NCBI RefSeq assembly: GCF_000224145.3 | Contig: NC_020170.2 | Coordinates: forward strand, 1,793,589-1,857,588 | DNA length: 64,000 nucleotides | Direction of reading: 5' to 3' | Source: Ciona intestinalis | Taxonomy: Eukaryota > Chordata > Ascidiacea > Phlebobranchia > Cionidae | Shown here: positions 14,401-25,716 of the stretch, one piece after another | How the letters are laid out: the number at the start of each line of letters is the position of its first letter | How positions within the stretch are numbered: position 1 is the stretch's first letter | Position numbers and translations under genes: made by a program | Notes under the pieces: model-generated | Database searches by the model: none | What the model was told of the DNA's origin: nothing | Seen by the model: the letters and a program-made list of their open reading frames with translations, nothing else

Positions 14401-17357
14401 GCACTTTATATTTCTTGCGAATTTTTTCCAGGAGATTTTTGACTTCTAATACCACATAAACATTTTGTGTTTGCTTGTTTTAATGGCTTGTTATATTTCA
14501 TGACTCAGCGAAGTGAAAGTGCTGACTCAGCATACAGTGGCAGCCAAGGAAGTAATTCATCAGATTATGGTTTTCCATGTCATGCGAATCGTGTGTCTAA
14601 CATATCGCAATGTGCAACTTCTAACAGTAATTTACCTGGTCATACAACAAGAACACAGGCAAGTTATTTGTGTGGCTTGTTTTATATATTGATGTGTTCA
14701 ATTTCTTTTTACCGAAACTGTTTTAATTAAAGCGGATTTAATTTAAAATAAACCAACTAAAGTTTCAAGTTATTTTTTCCAGAGTTCAAAAACGTTATAA
14801 GTTTTAGACTTTGCAACATAAATTATGTATAAGCATTTTTCCAATAAGAAGTTAAAAACTTTAATTTTTGTAAACAAACAAAATATAATCCTATTCAGGG
14901 AAGCTCACTTGTGCAAGAGTTTCACCATTTCAACTCCATACTGCCACCTGGAGTTCAACGCTATCCACAAATCCCGAAGAAAGTTTGTTACGATAATGTG
15001 TTGGACTACACTGGTTCATCTGGTGCTGTAGTGACATCCAGTGGAAGGTTTTCACCGTACCCAACTCCTGGTGTAACCAGCAAATCTCAACAACAACAAC
15101 AACAGGTGAAGTCATTGAAGTTGCCACAATTTATGTCATATTAACCTTAAATATATATATATATATATATGTGTGAAATTATTGTATATAAGTATACTTG
15201 GTATATTGGCTTTTTGGTCAATCGAAGATTTACATGCATATAAATTTCTTATCATACAATCCTATGTTTCTGTATCTAGCTCACAATATCTATCTGTTCT
15301 ATATTATTTAACACGGGTCTACAATCTACATGTATTGTTTTTAGTCTCACTACCCACTTGTATCAGCTTGTAACTGACCATTATTTTAAAATTCGTATTT
15401 ACAATATTACACAAAGAATGCGAAAACTTTTAAAAGTTACTGTTAAATAGTAAAAATTTTGTTACAAAACCTGTTATGAAACAACCTAATATTACATTAT
15501 ATAAGTTTCCGCTTAATAACACCAATGTTAAATATTTTCCAGGTAAACCAACCCATTAGTCGTGAACTTGGAAGTAACGAACACATGTCAGCGTTTGTAC
15601 ATTGCCCACAATCTAATGATGTCATGAGGATCCCACGTCCGGAAATCAACAGAAAAGATGTTCCAACAAAAGGTAACATTGATAAATTTGTCAAAAAATG
15701 TTTTTTTGGACAGTTTCTAACTGGTTTTTAATACTTTTTTTTATTGTTCTTGTAAAAAATTGGGTAAAATTGTGTTTCCAAAACAACAATAGTATTAGTA
15801 AGTTGCCTAAATGTCATGCTTAATATAGGATCCAGGCAATATATACAGTAAAGAATCCCTTCTTTAATTGCGCAAGATATGTATAAAGGTGGCTGTACAC
15901 AGTATCCGGCATGCCAATCGCTTGCCAAGTCGTATGCATACCCATTACCGAGTTCCGCATGCGGCAGCAAAATCCGGACAAAACAGACCAAACGGTCGAA
16001 TTCCGGATACTGTGTACAGCCACCTTAAGTGTACCTTTAAACATTATTTCTGTATCTAATGCAACACCTGTTATTTTAGTTCCAGTATCCGTATGCACAA
16101 GTACTCAACCAATAGGAGGCGAGAGAAAGTTTCAAACACTCAGTAGTTTGTCTGCTGTGTTACCTCATGAGGGTAAATATTAATTAAGAATTATTTATGT
16201 CATGTTTTTCACTGGTTTAAATTTAATAACTGACACTCTTTGACCAAGCATTAACATATGTCTATAAAAAATTGAGGCCTCACTTCAAGTGCTACAAATA
16301 TGGTATATGCAATTGTTTTATCACACTGCAGTTCTTACTTAGTGATAAAAAGTATAGTATGTACCTAAGAAATTTTATCATGTCCTATCAAAAAATAGAT
16401 ATGTTCCTCAGACAGTCTTAAAATCTGTTCCTTAAACGTTTTATTATGTCTTATCAATATAACTATAACTAATGACTATTGTATAATATAAAACATATTC
16501 AAATTTTCCTACCAATCCATTACAAAAATATTGTTTTTTTTAGTTGAGAAACCAACAGCCATTATTGGCCGAACCACTCCGCACACTCGTCGAACCCGTT
16601 TGACCCCCATCCCTGGTATCGGGCACGAACTTGGGGCTGATTCACCCACCCAACTTCAACTTCTTGGGTCCAACCTGGTGGAAGGGTTGCTAGGGGAATC
16701 CCCTCGTTCCGGGGGTTTCAATGCAAGCACAGCGGGCAGATTACTTCGTGCATTAAACCTGTTTTCTCCTACAGAGTTTGTGGTAAGTTGTCATTTGTGA
16801 AAACTTGCTTCTTCACCGTCAATACCCTGCTCTGGTTTTATTAATGGTTTATTACGTCACAATAGTGAATTGGTGATACTTTACATAATACAGTGGGTAT
16901 CCCAGAGGCCTAAGGAACCAAAATTTTCACTGGTCACCAGCTAAAGGAATAGCATGCTGTTTTTTTTTTAATTTCATTAATATTTTTACCGGTGATATCA
17001 CAGGTGCTTCTCGCTTAATTTTAATTCAGTTCTTAAATATTTGTCCATTTCCTGTACTGTAGCCTACCCTACATATCTAAACTGGGTGTTCTAGCTTTAA
17101 TGTGTATACTCATTTCCATTTACCAGAATTCCCCCCAAGCTGTGACTCCCATTCGTAAGCGAGGTGTTGGTAACGTTCTTCCATCTCCCGAACCCAGCCC
17201 TGAAGCTGGTGCTTATGTAGGCCAGCATTCACAGGGGTTGGGGGGTCATTACGCAGATTCTTACGGCATCCTGGGTGAGGTTATGGGGCTGGGGAATTCC
17301 CCGCAACACCCAGGCATGATGGGGTTAATGAAAAGAAGGCGAAGCAATGAAACATAA
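8440..17357 (+). CDS. RAVER: Raver-type ribonucleoprotein PTB-binding protein, 17 exons, ~848 aa
   Basis: Exons: 8440-8556, 8651-8717, 8897-9107, 9467-9581, 10351-10494, 11183-11279, 11413-11595, 12154-12209, 12708-12855, 13339-13493, 13952-14155, 14509-14658, 14899-15105, 15543-15672, 16080-16172, 16544-16782, 17127-17357. All phases agree. Three RRMs at about residues 26-95, 96-172 and 184-265; 'VSFCVPGP' after the third is a raver hallmark. The C-terminal half is low complexity (S, G, P, a short Q run) with GLLGESP at 740-746, matching the PTB-RRM2-binding motif [SG][IL]LGxxP of raver, and a basic end KRRRSNET. Ravers act as nuclear corepressors of splicing with PTB. Intron 12 uses a GC donor (CAG|GCAAGT). 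The acceptor of exon 10 could instead be 13329 (exon from 13330), adding three residues. The start is the first in-frame ATG. Orthology to RAVER1 or RAVER2 cannot be split. Confidence 0.92.
9732..10138. mobile_element. ~407 bp MITE with ATACCCTTTTTGCATGGT ends
   Basis: Lies in raver intron 4. The left end ATACCCTTTTTGCATGGT is repeated inverted at the right end (ACCATGCAAAAAGGGTAT). The interior repeats short themes on both strands (TTATGCG, GCGTTAT), as expected of a foldback-like element. No coding sequence. Possible TA target duplication. Confidence 0.75.
13087..13224. mobile_element. 138 bp hAT-like MITE with 8-bp target duplication
   Basis: Lies in raver intron 9. Ends CAGTGGCGCAGCCAG and CTGGCTGCGCTGCTG are near-perfect inverted repeats; flanking 8-mers CTTGTAGC and CTTGCAGC differ at one base. 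The interior is a C-rich/G-rich hairpin (GGGGGAGGGTCGCGACCCCC). A right-end fragment of the same family is at 51660-51718. Confidence 0.75.
13548..13635. repeat. 31-base direct repeat
   Basis: A 31-base block containing GCAGATGAATCGCATATAC is present at 13548-13578 and again at 13605-13635, in raver intron 10. The two copies appear identical, so the duplication is recent. The left copy adjoins a (TA)n run. Confidence 0.75.
14659..14660 (+). other. GC donor of a GC-AG intron in raver
   Basis: Exon 12 ends ACACAG and the intron starts GCAAGT; no GT alternative keeps the frame into exon 13 at 14899. CAG|GCAAGT is the tight consensus of GC-AG introns, which tolerate the C by matching U1 elsewhere. 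Confidence 0.7.
15887..16026. mobile_element. 140 bp palindromic MITE, ends AAGGTGGCTGTACACAG
   Basis: In raver intron 14. About 24 bases at the left end (AAGGTGGCTGTACACAGTAT..) are perfectly repeated in reverse at the right end, which ends GTGTACAGCCACCTT. Perfect ends suggest recent insertion. No coding capacity. A TTA/TAA-like target is possible. Confidence 0.75.
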
Positions 17358-18000
17358 TCAGGTGAATACTTTTATTTGATGTATTTATATTATTTAAGTT
17401 TAATCTCAAAATTGAATGCTTCTAAAGTAATATAGTAACTAAATACAGTTACAGTACTGATATAAATGGGTTTAATTGCTATTTTAAAACTGTTTTCGGG
17501 CACACAAGATTATTCTTACAAATTACCTTCGTCTATATATACAAGTTGAAAAAATGTTTAGTTAATTTTATTCTTACCTTTTATTTTTTTCATTAAAATA
17601 TCATTGTTTTGGTGCTTTTGTACAATGAAATAAGTAACAGTTTTATTTTCCTGGAAATGTTGTTTTTGGCAGTTAATAAGCCAACCCAGGCCTAAATCCC
17701 AGGTTTTGGACTTTTCTTACCATAGAACCTCACCCATATAAACAACAAATTCTAATAAAAAATATTTTTTTTTCCAGGATAGCTAAGCTTGTTCAATTTC
17801 TGCTGCTGCTCTGTGATATTTCATCACTAATTATGCCATTCATGTTCAAAACCTTTTTATTGCGTTTTTCTTTTTTTACGTTTTAGTTCATTGCAGTCAT
17901 GGCAACTGTTGTCATTCCACTTTTCATTATAAAGTAAATAATTCATTATATATAATGATAAGAACAATTATAAGTTGCAGCGATACGCCTAATACTGCTT
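17358..18000 (+). other. Raver 3' UTR with probable intron
   Basis: The stop codon is followed directly by a donor-like CAG|GTGAAT at 17361-17366, and a strong acceptor TTTTTTTTCCAG ends at 17778. The 3' UTR is probably spliced. No AATAAA was found; ATTAAA occurs at 17593. Nothing else recognisable. Confidence 0.4.
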
Positions 18001-18328
18001 CTCCCTAAAGTTTTATAAGTTGATTCGAAACACCGCACAATTTTACTTCCTAATTCGCATTGTGTTTCGTATATTTTCATTGTTCTTATTTCGCTTTACG
18101 ACATCGGCTTCTCTTTCCCTTACGCGGCGGGAAATCAGTCCTCCAATTCTCGTCGACGAATTCTACTTCTCCCTTCGTTCTAACTTCAGATTCGACTTTT
18201 CTATTCTCGCGTAAGAAAAGTTTTCGCGGCTGCCACACTTTTCTTTTTTTCACAATAGCTGGGTGCGCTTGTTTTTATTCAATAGCTTTTATCGTCCCGT
18301 TCCGTAACTGCTCACCAAATTTGCCAAA

Positions 18329-18357
18329 ATGGACAAAAATGTCAGTTCCCTTCCGAG
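18329..18357 (+). CDS. Possible isolated first coding exon (MDKNVSSLPR)
   Basis: An ATG in good context (CCAAAATGG) opens nine codons plus two bases before a donor GAG|GTAGGT. It follows a 400-base stretch with raised CpG (18080-18250), like a promoter. It ends in phase 2, so it cannot join the NFI DNA-binding exon, which needs phase 0. Its partner exon is unknown; it may not be real. Confidence 0.15.
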
Positions 18358-18525
18358 GTAGGTAATTTTAACCGTGTGCCCTTACTAACCGGACAACTTC
18401 TCGTTCACTCCGGTTCAGGTATTCATGTTTGTGTTAAATAAAGCATCACCAGATTCAGGTGTCGTTTATTCAGTACGGACAAATAACGTTTTTTCAGATT
18501 TTTTCGGGGTAATTTAATAAATGTA

Positions 18526-18642
18526 TAGTACTGTGGGTAAGTGAGTACATGGTTTTATAATTCTTTGAATGTTCTTCATTTACTTCTAAGTCGGTCGAGA
18601 AAATATAATGAAAGGTTGTCCCATTTCCCCCCGCTGTAGTAT
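18526..18642. mobile_element. TAGTACTG-type MITE, internally deleted copy
   Basis: Left end TAGTACTGTGGG and right end GGTTGTCCCATTTCCCC..GTAGT with the TTTATAATTCTTTGAATG core between. Only about 117 bases remain. Confidence 0.65.
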
Positions 18643-18709
18643 ATCTTTAAAAGGTAATATAATGCATGCTATTGTATTGCGTTTATTTTAAACTCCATTT
18701 GCAATCTAT

Positions 18710-18935
18710 CGGTTTGGTGGGAACGCTTGTACTACGACCTAAATATACATGGTTTTGATGAGGTTACAATTATGTGCTTGGGCAAGACACTTAACTTCAA
18801 ATGCTCCAACCCAGTGGTGACTAATGAGTTGTTCAGAATGTCAGCCAGGCAAAAAACAATTATCCACAAAGTTACACATATACGTTGTAACTTTAACAAC
18901 CCCGTTCTTCGCCACTCGAGGACAGTTACGCGTAA
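18710..18935. mobile_element. tRNA-derived SINE, copy 1
   Basis: Shares with the copy at 44652 the body GGGCAAGACACTTAAC, GCTCCAACCCAGTGGT, ACTAATGAGTTGTTC and the CACAAAGTTACACA tail block, in the same order. The tRNA-like head is decayed. Confidence 0.6.
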
Positions 18936-20234
18936 TTCATTTAAAGTTAAGTCGTTTCCACATATATAGCAATGTATAAATACATGACTCTTGAAAATTG
19001 TAAAAACAGAACGAAAAAAAGCTATGTCAAACTTAACCACTAGGTGGAGCCATAGAGAGTATTTTACTGCTGTTTCGAAAACTCGAATAAACTGCGATCG
19101 TTTCATTTCTTGGGTGACTATTACCAAACCAAACATTGTGACCGCATTTTCATTACTTTTTCATTCCTAAATTATAACCAACAACTTTGCAGCTATTTCA
19201 AGGCACGCTGGATATCAATAATTCAATAACCTTCCCAACCCAGCGCTTATTTCTGACCTTTAGCCGGTGAAAACTTGACCGTCGGCGGTGTTCAGTGGTT
19301 CGTAAAATGTTAATCTCATCTGGGACATAATTGGTCGAGTGAAGAGGTTGCGTTATTGGTACAACCCATGTAACTGTGCTAGCTTAGACATACTTCTATA
19401 AGGGGCAGAGCGGGCCAAGCAGACATAATCAAGCCAAAAATTTCCAGCTGTAATTATGGCATCCATGCAGCAACGAAAGCCAGACTGTGCAGTCCAGCCT
19501 TTAGAATGTCAAAACCAAATTCAAAGCATTCTATAATTACGTAACTTTGTTGCCGAAATTATTCAGCTATTTATTAGCGCGTGAATTGGGTATCGCTTGA
19601 CCTTTTCTGTACATGGGTTTCTTTTGCTATGAGAATACCCAATAGCCTACTCAAGCAATACTGTCGACCATTGCCAAGTTTAAATACGTTTCGAACATTT
19701 TTGTTTTATGGTCCGGTCTCTGAGGATCACGTTCTCACCAAGGGATTCAAGGCTCTTCTATTTTTCTTTATTAACCAATATATTATCTATTATCGTTATT
19801 TCGATTTTGCATCAATCAGTAAGCATTCAAAAACCGTGCACTATGCCAAAAAATCATTTTAAAATTTTATTGGACCAAATCGGATTAAGTTATAAATTTT
19901 TTCGCGCTGTTGATAGAGCGGTGATAAACGGTCCTATATTTGATCGGAATTGTTTATATTTTGCAAAAATCATCTTAAAAGTTGGATGTTTGCCATTGCC
20001 AAATAAAAATTACTGAAATCGAATCTTGTCGGCAAGTTCAACGTGCAGGGCGAGCGGTTCATTCGGTTTGTGTTTTTCACTCGCACGCGCATGCGCATTA
20101 CACACACGTACAGACTTGATAAGTTGGTAGAGCGAGTCGCACGCAAAGTAAGGGCGAACACACATACTCCCTCAACGTGGCTTGGCACATGAGTACAGTC
20201 GAACGTTCAAGTTTTGTTGAGCGGTTTCTGTATT
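18936..20234. other. Non-coding upstream region of NFI
   Basis: No gene or repeat recognised. Open frames on both strands are AT-rich and not protein-like. An alternating purine-pyrimidine run (GCACGCGCATGCGCATTACACACACG) lies near 20084-20109. Confidence 0.4.
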
Positions 20235-20249
20235 TTGGAACAGGGCCAA
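20235..20249. promoter_or_regulatory. Near-consensus NFI site upstream of NFI
   Basis: TTGGA-ACAGG-GCCAA matches the palindromic NFI site TTGGC-N5-GCCAA at nine of ten fixed bases with correct spacing. It is 662 bases before the distal NFI start codon. An autoregulatory role is inference. Confidence 0.45.
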
Positions 20250-20852
20250 CTTTTTCGCAGTGTGACTTACGTCATATTATCTCAGGGAAAAGTGATCAAG
20301 TACAGCAAGGCTAGAGTATTTGGGTAAAGTTATCGTGTCTTTAGTCGAACAAACATCGAGTTGAATTCTTGTGGTTTCAATTTGTTTACTTTTCTCTCAT
20401 AGCAGATCAGGACTTGGTTTTGACGCAAAGACAAGTGTGTAGTGGCAAAAGTTTTGCAATTTCGAGAGTAAGTCTTAAATACACAAAGCGTGCATGCAAG
20501 ATTGATTAACTTGTAAGGAAGATCGATTGAATGACTCGATTAATGATGTCGTCGGTCGCGTTTTTGACAAGTGTTTTCGAATAACGTGAATACGTCCAGC
20601 AAACATTAACACAAAATTAAAAGCGAGCAATAAATAGGGACTGGGGAATTATGGCAAAAATTTGATACCTTTCATACTGCGATCTTTTCAAGCAACCATC
20701 AAAGGTCCGCGGTTCCCCGGAGATTTCGTTAAGTTGAAGGTTGCTTTCAGCGGCGCCATCGTAATTGGCAGAGTATTGTGGAACATTAGTGACCACGTGA
20801 ACTTATCTTTCGATTTGTTCTTTTTAGATTTGACGCACTAGGTCGCTAGTAT

Positions 20853-20965
20853 TGACGTAATAATGGTGACCTGGTGTGATTAGTGACGTAAGTGTCACGT
20901 GGACAGCATTATGACGTCACTCCATCGTCATCACCCCTACGTATACAACGACCACAATGACGTCA
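20853..20965. promoter_or_regulatory. CRE cluster over the distal NFI start codon
   Basis: TGACGTAA at 20853 and 20884, TGACGTCA at 20912 and 20958, and an E-box CACGTG at 20896 lie within 113 bases. The third site overlaps the ATG itself (A-TGACGTCA). Such sites bind CREB/ATF/bZIP factors. Being inside the coding exon, they may reflect a promoter running into it or a short 5' UTR. Confidence 0.5.
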
Positions 20966-21132
20966 TGTACCATGAAGCAACCATGGAGCAACGCAAGATG
21001 GCGCTAGAGCAGGCTCTCTTAAGGGGACAGGCTGATTATTCCGTAAAAGGGGAATACCCACTTACCCAACATCCGGGTATTACTGGGGGCATCGAATATG
21101 GGGTTCCTGGGGATTTCTTATCGAGTGCTGGG
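20911..21132 (+). CDS. NFI: NFI distal first coding exon (74 aa alternative N-terminus)
   Basis: ATG at 20911 opens 74 codons (MTSLHRHHPYVYND.., ending DFLSSAG) and stops at a donor GGG|GTAAGC in phase 0. The next phase-0 acceptor that restores NFI is CCATCCAG|GAC at 31049/31050, giving ..[15 protein letters not shown], the exact place where vertebrate NFI exon 1 joins exon 2. The predicted isoform is 607 residues. The peptide resembles no domain; it has a helical middle (MEQRKMALEQALLRGQ). The intron is 9.9 kb. The joining to NFI is inferred from phase and position. Confidence 0.7.
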
Positions 21133-23293
21133 GTAAGCGACTCTTTTTATCCCTTCCGTAATTTCTACGTAACATTAAACGACATCAAGGTTATGTAATA
21201 CTTATATATAAGCTAGTACATGTACATTTAGCTATTCGAACAAACTATTGCCCAACATGGTCGCCCAATTGCCGATTGTGCTGCGTGCGGCGTTCAGCTA
21301 TTGGCCAGCCAATTGTTTATTACTTCTGGGTCGGAGGCGTTCGACAAAATTAGTTTTTCACTCTCACGTTGAAACGACTTCACTTCGTTCTTAAAATTAA
21401 GCAAAATTGAAACATAATTGTGGCAACCACTGGCTGCTGACTTTACGCCTGACAAAGTAAGTTCAGTGCGGGTCAAGAGGGTCATGTCTGGTCAGTGAAT
21501 GCCCAGGATTTAAAGAAGCGGTAACGCGTGCGAGGTCAGCCGATTAACCTTAGGTTTAACACTTATAGGTAAAGTGAAATTTTCAAATAGTACATGGCGT
21601 AAAATTTCTCTGTATTTGGTATACAGTATTGTAACTTATAAGCGTATTTGCACTTATGCTTCAGACCGCCGCAACTGGGGTAATATCTGCCACATAACAA
21701 CGTCTGTCAAGCGTAGACAAAACACATAGCAAACACTCATTACAAAACTATTTATGTGAAACGTTAATTTCACATCCTGTCAAATTGACAAGTGCTTCGA
21801 ATTTTTACAACTTCCGTGCGTTTGTTTTTCACGCGTTTTCGGAAACGTAGAAGAAAGAGGATTATTCTGTATAAGATTATAGTACAAACGCGCTGTGGTT
21901 AGATAATGCCCTGTACTCCAGTAGTAAATTATCGCGTTGAGCATTGGAACCATCCGGGCCACTTTAAATTAACATCAGTAGAATATTTTTACAAATATGC
22001 AGCAGTGAAAAAAACAATCTTATTCAAATTGATGGATATAAGCTTTGACGTTTAAAATTTCTGCTTATTGTATTAAATATGTAAACAGTTTTAATCCAAT
22101 GTCATTTAAAAATTCAAATTTGGACGGATTTTATTTCGCATTATATCATACTGATAAGTTTTCCGGTAAATCCGAGGTAAATTTAATCTTAAAAACCGAC
22201 CTTCTTTTTGCAATGATCGTATGAGCCTCGTGTGTAGGTTTGCTTACATAAAAACAATTCTGAGAAGTGCAATCGACTAACGGACAGTCTAGAATGTGCT
22301 GGTGTACTGCCCCGAGGCCTGTACCGAGCCGGTCCTCATGCGTCGACAGCAGTCTCGCTTTACGGCTGCAATAATGTAAAACAATACCGTTCTATTTTTC
22401 GAAATGAACCGAAAATATTTTGCATTTTAATTTCATACTAAAAATTTCCGAATCCGGTTGTTTAAATTCTAAGTTCATTAACAGACCACGTGCTTTGTCT
22501 CTTTTCGTGACGTCATCTATCATCGCGTTGATGTTGGCCGACGTCGATTTTTATCCAACCACCCCGCGTTGTGCGGTACCCAATGACACAATAATGACAG
22601 GGCGCAAATCCGATCCCGCCGCAGACTTGAACCGCACACCACACGTCATGGTCGAGTGGTCGCAGCAACGTGTATTGAACTTGGCAAATATTTTACGACG
22701 CGAACGATTACGAGTGATCGCTAAAAATAGAATATTTGTTTCAAGACAGAAGTATTTCGTCCGAGCGACAGACATATTTCAGACTTAGCTGTACGACTGT
22801 CGTTTCTTGTTACGGCGAAATGTACTTGTGCAGGAAAACAAAAATGTTTAGTTAAGTTTAGACAGCTGATCTCTGATGATTTTACAGAGTTTTGTTTTAA
22901 TAGTTACCACAGTCGTTAAATGAAATCGCGTAGGATTTGTTCTAGGTGCTTTCCCTTTTTAAAGAACGTCGAGATAACCTAATTTTTATTTTTTGTACGG
23001 GGTTAGCAAAGAATATTAAAAAAGCAAGAATGTAATACCAGGTGTAAATATGTCTCGTACAGAAGGAGTTATATGACATCACAAAGAAAGCTTAGCGGCC
23101 TATTGTTTCTAGTGAAAGCCAAGATAAACAGACGAAGTAGTGATTAAAATTCCTCTGTTCAAATTTCTGGAGAAAAACGAACTCCCGCCTTACTTCGCGT
23201 TCGACTAAGGCGAATTATGACGGAATAATAGTTTGTCCATAGCCCTCATCATTCGAGTGGACCTAACTTAAGTATCGTGCTCGTTCAAGTTAC

Positions 23294-23308
23294 TTGGATG
23301 CCGGCCAA
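23294..23308. promoter_or_regulatory. Second near-consensus NFI site in NFI intron 1
   Basis: TTGGA-TGCCG-GCCAA again matches TTGGC-N5-GCCAA with the same single difference as the site at 20235. Spacing of five is correct. Confidence 0.4.
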
Positions 23309-23742
23309 GTCACGTACAAGCTGTCTACGCAAGTTCGGCTCTTTCCAGCAAACTTGAACCGTTTTGCCAGACAAACCTGCTCCTCTCCCACCACTCCTCC
23401 AGCTTTTTCTCTTTCTTTCTCTTTCCGTTTCTCTTTTCCCGTGCATCCTCGCTCGGCGTTATGTTTCGTTTGTCAACAGTCACTTGAGGAGCGTGTTATA
23501 CGTCGTCGATTGATGACGTCAAAACCAACTCGATTATGACGTCACAGAACACGCGATGCACCTCTGCTGTCGTAGATGTTACAGCGAACGCTAAATACAG
23601 GTGCGAACGTCGTCGAAACGAAGGGTTTTCCGGCTGCGCTATTATTAGAACCGCGAGGAAACGCTACGGAATCGAGAACACAAAGCCACGGGAAGTCGTC
23701 GAAGTTTTGAGTGCTTTTGATTGGTCGATTGCCGGGCGAACT

Positions 23743-23755
23743 TGACCTTTGACCC
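23743..23755 (-). promoter_or_regulatory. DR1 nuclear receptor element
   Basis: On the minus strand GGGTCA-A-AGGTCA is a direct repeat spaced by one, one base from the ideal HNF4/RXR/COUP-TF element. It is 200 bases after two CREs in NFI intron 1. Confidence 0.4.
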
Positions 23756-24210
23756 TTACTTCCCGCTTTAAATGGGTCGTGTTCGAGAATACACAATGGG
23801 ATCACGTGGTCTAGGTCTTTGCAGGGTTACATACGTAACAATGCATCATTGTCATCTAATGCTGTTACATCGCATTGCAGCACCAACCGTGCCCCACAGC
23901 GAAACAATTTATTTTAAGGTTACTTGAGAAAAAAGTCGATCTGACTTCCGTCACCTATAACTCGTTTATTCTTCCACAATAAGTATCAAAATTTGCGGTT
24001 TGTTTTATCATTACAAGCAATTTCACGGATAAATAATTTAAAGCTGTATGACGTTGGCTTAATTAGCGCCTTTCTTTTATTGTAAAATAATATTTGTCTT
24101 GTATAACGCAACTACAACGTGTTTATAAACGAAAAAAAACAAGCAAAAAGGTAAAAAAATATCCTGTTTTAAATAACGATGCAGCCACAGCGAAAATCGA
24201 TAATATAATA

Positions 24211-24400
24211 TAGTAGGGTGTGAAAGGTAGGACATCTCTTTATTCTGTTTTTTGTCCCAATCGAAAGTACACAAAGGACATTTAAAGAATTATAAAACCG
24301 TATCCTCACAGCCCCCACATACTGTTGTTAATTGTTTAAAACACGATCAGGATAATTAAACATTATGTGCTTAAGGTATCCCTTCCTACCCACCCTACTA
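24211..24400. mobile_element. TAGTAGGG-end MITE in NFI intron 1
   Basis: Starts TAGTAGGGTGTGAAAGGTAGG and ends CCTACCCACCCTACTA, flanked by TA. Core TAAAACACGATCAGGATAA is typical of the family. Confidence 0.8.
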
Positions 24401-25716
24401 TATACTAGAAACCACCGCATCCAAAAACGCCTGAATCTTAAGTCGCAACTTCATCAATAAAGACAAGCCTATTTTAAATACACTAAAAACTGTATTAGGG
24501 ATTACCTTTATCCCAAACTCTCTCACTCGGAAGCTTGCCATATCTTATTTCCGGCAATTCCCTCAAAACGCCCTTAACTTGACTTCGACGCCCCATTTTT
24601 GCCGCAAATAGTAAGCAAAGGAAACGGCAGGGTTAATTGAGGTTATTGCTGCAATATGTTCGCCTACGCTTGTACAACGGCTCTTTGTATTCTATAAACA
24701 ACCACTTATCAAGTATCGAAGTATTTGAAACGTGTTTGAAAATCCCTAGGCGCCTATTTTATTCTCTGTAAGCAATGCACTTGACGCGTAATACAATATT
24801 AATGTGGCTTATAAGGACTTGTTAAAAACTTTGCTAATCTGAATTATATTTTCCATAATAGATCGTATTGTGACGTAACAGGTGTGCCTATTAATGCACT
24901 TAACCTTTCGAACTAAATTCCGCTGTGGCTCCTGATTATGACGCAACAGAAGATTATTTGCCATAATTGAGTACGGTCACGTGACAGCGGCAAGTTTGCT
25001 TTCATCATAAAGTTTTTTAGGGGGTGAAGCGAGCTTTGCGGAATAACCTTTCTCTTGATTGATGGCTGTTACTTTAAACATATATGAAAGTAAAAATTCA
25101 TGAATTATGTAAAACCGGTGAACAAAATATTTGTAAAAAGTTATTGCGTATTTTTTTGTGTTCCGACACAATTAAAAGAGCTCTATTACTTGGAAGAGAT
25201 GCGTATTTACAAACTGCGGGGAGAGAACGAATTTAATCATGCTCGCCTTCATGAGGGGGGAATCGTGGTTCGAGATAAGATCAGCCAATCAAAAGATGCG
25301 ATCCTGATTACTTAAGTAGACGTATTCGCTGAACGGAGATGCTGCATCTATGCGCCGCTTACTTGTCGGCTAATTAGCTAAAAGTCTTTTCGGGGCTCTT
25401 GCCGCTTCATACAGCGCCGCACAGCTAGTTTTCCCTAAACAAAGCGCACCGCAACGTACACTCTTAACCCCCAGCCAGCCGAGCGCGGTGCGGGACAAAT
25501 TTTAACGTAATTTTTAGCTGTTTATTTTATTCTCAGACCAGGTCCTGCGGTTTGTAAAATTCATTTCAGCCCCTCGCGGCTTGCGCTCGGACGGGTGATA
25601 ACGTAAATAAAACGCTCAAAAATTTAAAAATTTCAAACGCACGACAATATGACATGAATAATTGCGATATATACTGCGTAGGCATTTTAAACAGAACCGA
25701 ACCAACTGCCAATCTC

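Larger units (their letters stand above)
21133..25700 (+). other. NFI intron 1, proximal half
   Basis: No coding exon supported. Contains TGACGTCA at 22508, 23514 and 23537, an NFI-like site at 23294-23308, a DR1 site at 23743-23755, a pyrimidine run near 23400-23450 and a MITE at 24211-24400. CpG content is higher at 22500-23800 than in flanks, which hints at regulatory sequence. Confidence 0.45.

Noticed and set aside
17893-17910. X-box-like GTCATGGCAAC after raver
   Set aside because: The left half deviates from GTNRCC; only the RGYAAC half matches.
21301-21312. TTGGC and GCCAA as an NFI palindrome
   Set aside because: The half sites are separated by two bases rather than five, so a dimer would not bind in the usual way.
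22420-22788. 122-codon open frame on the + strand in NFI intron 1
   Set aside because: No family resemblance; an equally open frame lies on the other strand, as expected where stop codons are rarer because of higher GC.
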